From Schistocephalus solidus (lineage: Eukaryota > Platyhelminthes > Cestoda > Diphyllobothriidea > Diphyllobothriidae), in NCBI GenBank assembly GCA_017591395.1, contig WEDG01005044.1, positions 62,001 to 126,000 of the forward strand: DNA of 64,000 nt, in the 5' to 3' direction. The notes under the pieces were generated by a model. The model was given only the letters and a program-made list of their open reading frames with translations, ran no database searches and had not been told where the DNA came from. A program made the translations under genes and the position numbers. Positions 62,675 to 64,000 of this stretch are shown piece after piece (within the stretch, counting starts at the first letter, position 1; every line of letters starts with the position of its first letter).

Positions 62675-64000
62675 TTTAGGGGTACTAGTTAGGGGTAGCA
62701 CCACACAGATAGCATTTGTTCACTCCATTTGTCTCATACAGGTAGTGAATGTTCCTGTGGCCGCCTCTAACAGGTACACAACTCTCATCTGTGTCTCCTC
62801 GAAGTTGGGTTCTTCCCGGGCAATCGTCACGACCGGCGTGCTAAACTAGGTGAAGGTCACCGGTGTTGTGTGTGCCTCCACACCCGGTATGTCGTGACTC
62901 CCGAACTTCCCACCTCCCCCTCTCAAAAAGTCCTACGGTGGGGGCGACAGCAACCCCGTAGCGGCCCAGACTAAATCGGGTCGTTCTCCCACTAAAAAAA
63001 CCGTAACCCATAGTGGAGGTCGGTAGCCGTCTGGGATATCCGAGCAGCCCAATTTAGGACAGCACTGCTTGCCTCCTCACGGAGGAAAAGGCTAGAAAAG
63101 GTGCCATAAACAAATGCTGGTTATCATGTCTTCTGCAGCCAGCCGCGGCACAAAGATCGCAAAATACGCGGTCGTAAAACTCAAACAAACAACAATACCC
63201 CCCGTCCCCATCCCCCTCGCCATACTCTCCAGGCTGCTCGGGTGAGTCCACTCACACTAGCAGCCTGAAATGTTCGTTCCCTTTTAGACAATCCAATGAG
63301 CAACCGGCCGGAACGAAGGACGGCGCTAGTCGTTCGGGAACTGGCGCGCTACAAGGTGGACATTGCTGCTCTCAGCGAGACCTGATTCTCTGAGCAGGGT
63401 CAGCTGGAGGAGTCGGGTGCCGGCCAAAGGCAGAGCGACGCGACGCTGGTGTTGCCTTTGCCATCCGGAACGACATTGTGGCACGTCTGCCCTGTCTGCC
63501 GCAGGGTATCAATGATTGCCTGATGAGCCTCCGCCTGCCTCTTCGGGGAGACCAGTTCGCCACCATTATCAGCGCCTACACTCCCCCAATGACGAGCTCT
63601 GATGCGGCGAAGGACAAATTCTACGAGGACCTGCACGCCTTGCTGGCGACTGTGCCGAAAGAGGACAAGTTAATTGTCCTTGGTGACTTAAATGCCCGCG
63701 TCGAGACGGACCACTCTGCCTGGCAGGGAGTGCTGGGTTTACACGGTCTCGGTAGCTGTAACGATAACGGCCTCCTTCTTCTGCGCACGTGTGCGGAACA
63801 CCGTCTCCTGCTGACCAACACCTTCTTCCGCCTTCCGACGCGGGAGAAGGCCACGTGGATGAACCCTCGGTCGCGGCGCTGGCATCTGCTGGACTATGTT
63901 CTCGTCCGGCGGCGAGATCGACAAGACGTGCTGGTAACCAAGTCGGTCCGCGATGTCGATGGTTGGACAGATCACCGCCTCGTCATCTCTCTGATGAGGC
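62675..64000 (+). mobile_element. L1-Zf copy, 5' part, cut by window end
   Basis: 5' UTR 62675-63115 followed by the endonuclease region. The copy at 36925 matches it along its whole length with small indels, for example a shorter stretch after CCCGGGCAATCGTCA. The element continues past 64000, so its completeness is unknown. Confidence 0.87.
63116..64000 (+). pseudogene. L1-Zf endonuclease domain, second copy (partial)
   Basis: Starts [20 protein letters not shown] like the other copy. It has stops at the WNVRSL motif (AA-stop-NVRSL) and in SET-stop, and a deletion that removes the TFFWSGW segment. Downstream it is better preserved than 37378-38330: [15 protein letters not shown] retains the catalytic Asp/Asn, and [16 protein letters not shown] plus [10 protein letters not shown] keep the final Asp-His. 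Confidence 0.83.

Noticed and set aside
1..64000. CRISPR arrays, operons, bacterial promoters or riboswitches
   Set aside because: The window is eukaryotic: spliced exons, SINEs and non-LTR retrotransposons; no regularly spaced repeat-spacer array was seen.

Overview
The window looks like one large, intron-rich flatworm gene whose introns are packed with retrotransposon copies. The host gene is recognisable as an ELKS/ERC/CAST (Bruchpilot-related) presynaptic active-zone scaffold. I place the sequence in a tapeworm, most likely a diphyllobothriidean (Schistocephalus/Spirometra/Dibothriocephalus type). The reasons are the long AT-rich introns, the style of the EEP-endonuclease/RT elements ending in C2H2 fingers, and their resemblance from memory to retroelement proteins of that group. 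No database search was run, so the organism call is an inference. There are no bacterial features (no operons, RBS or CRISPR).

Host gene, + strand: sixteen exons from 5495 to 60814 splice together with matching phases into an open frame of about 775 codons (about 813 with an alternative longer exon 12). The conserved blocks are colinear with vertebrate ERC1/ERC2. Both ends of the gene lie outside the window or were not found: there is no convincing start codon exon before 5495 and no stop exon after 60814.

Mobile DNA: (i) a family here called L1-Zf (EEP endonuclease, reverse transcriptase, then about five C2H2/C2HC zinc fingers and a long 3' UTR built of ~350-390-bp tandem units). Copies lie at 2042-4818 (-), 33457-34485 (-), 36925-42262 (+, near full length), 47640-48245 (+, decayed), 53421-53640 (-, 3' end), 53795-58205 (-, endonuclease deleted), 58225-58640 and 59465-59740 (-, short 3' ends), and 62675-64000 (+, cut by the window end). 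(ii) A different, much-decayed EEP-RT non-LTR element at about 43100-46730 (+). (iii) tRNA-derived SINE copies around 29290-29935, 33130-33371, 60150-60225 and 60898-61290. (iv) A short dispersed repeat at 25850-25985, 32500-32680 and 44574-44750, the last nested inside element (ii). (v) Two MITE-like units with terminal inverted repeats at 35193-35588 and 47394-47593, one with a degenerate telomere-like (CCCTAA-type) core.

Layout: 1-5494 upstream sequence/intron with one L1-Zf copy; 5495-32267 exons 1-8 in mostly unique AT-rich introns; 32268-46986 the repeat-dense introns 8 and 9; 46987-53413 a compact exon cluster (10-15); 53414-60739 an intron made largely of L1-Zf pieces; 60740-60814 exon 16; then repeats to the end. 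All retroelement copies visible here carry stops, frameshifts or deletions, so none looks autonomous as it stands.
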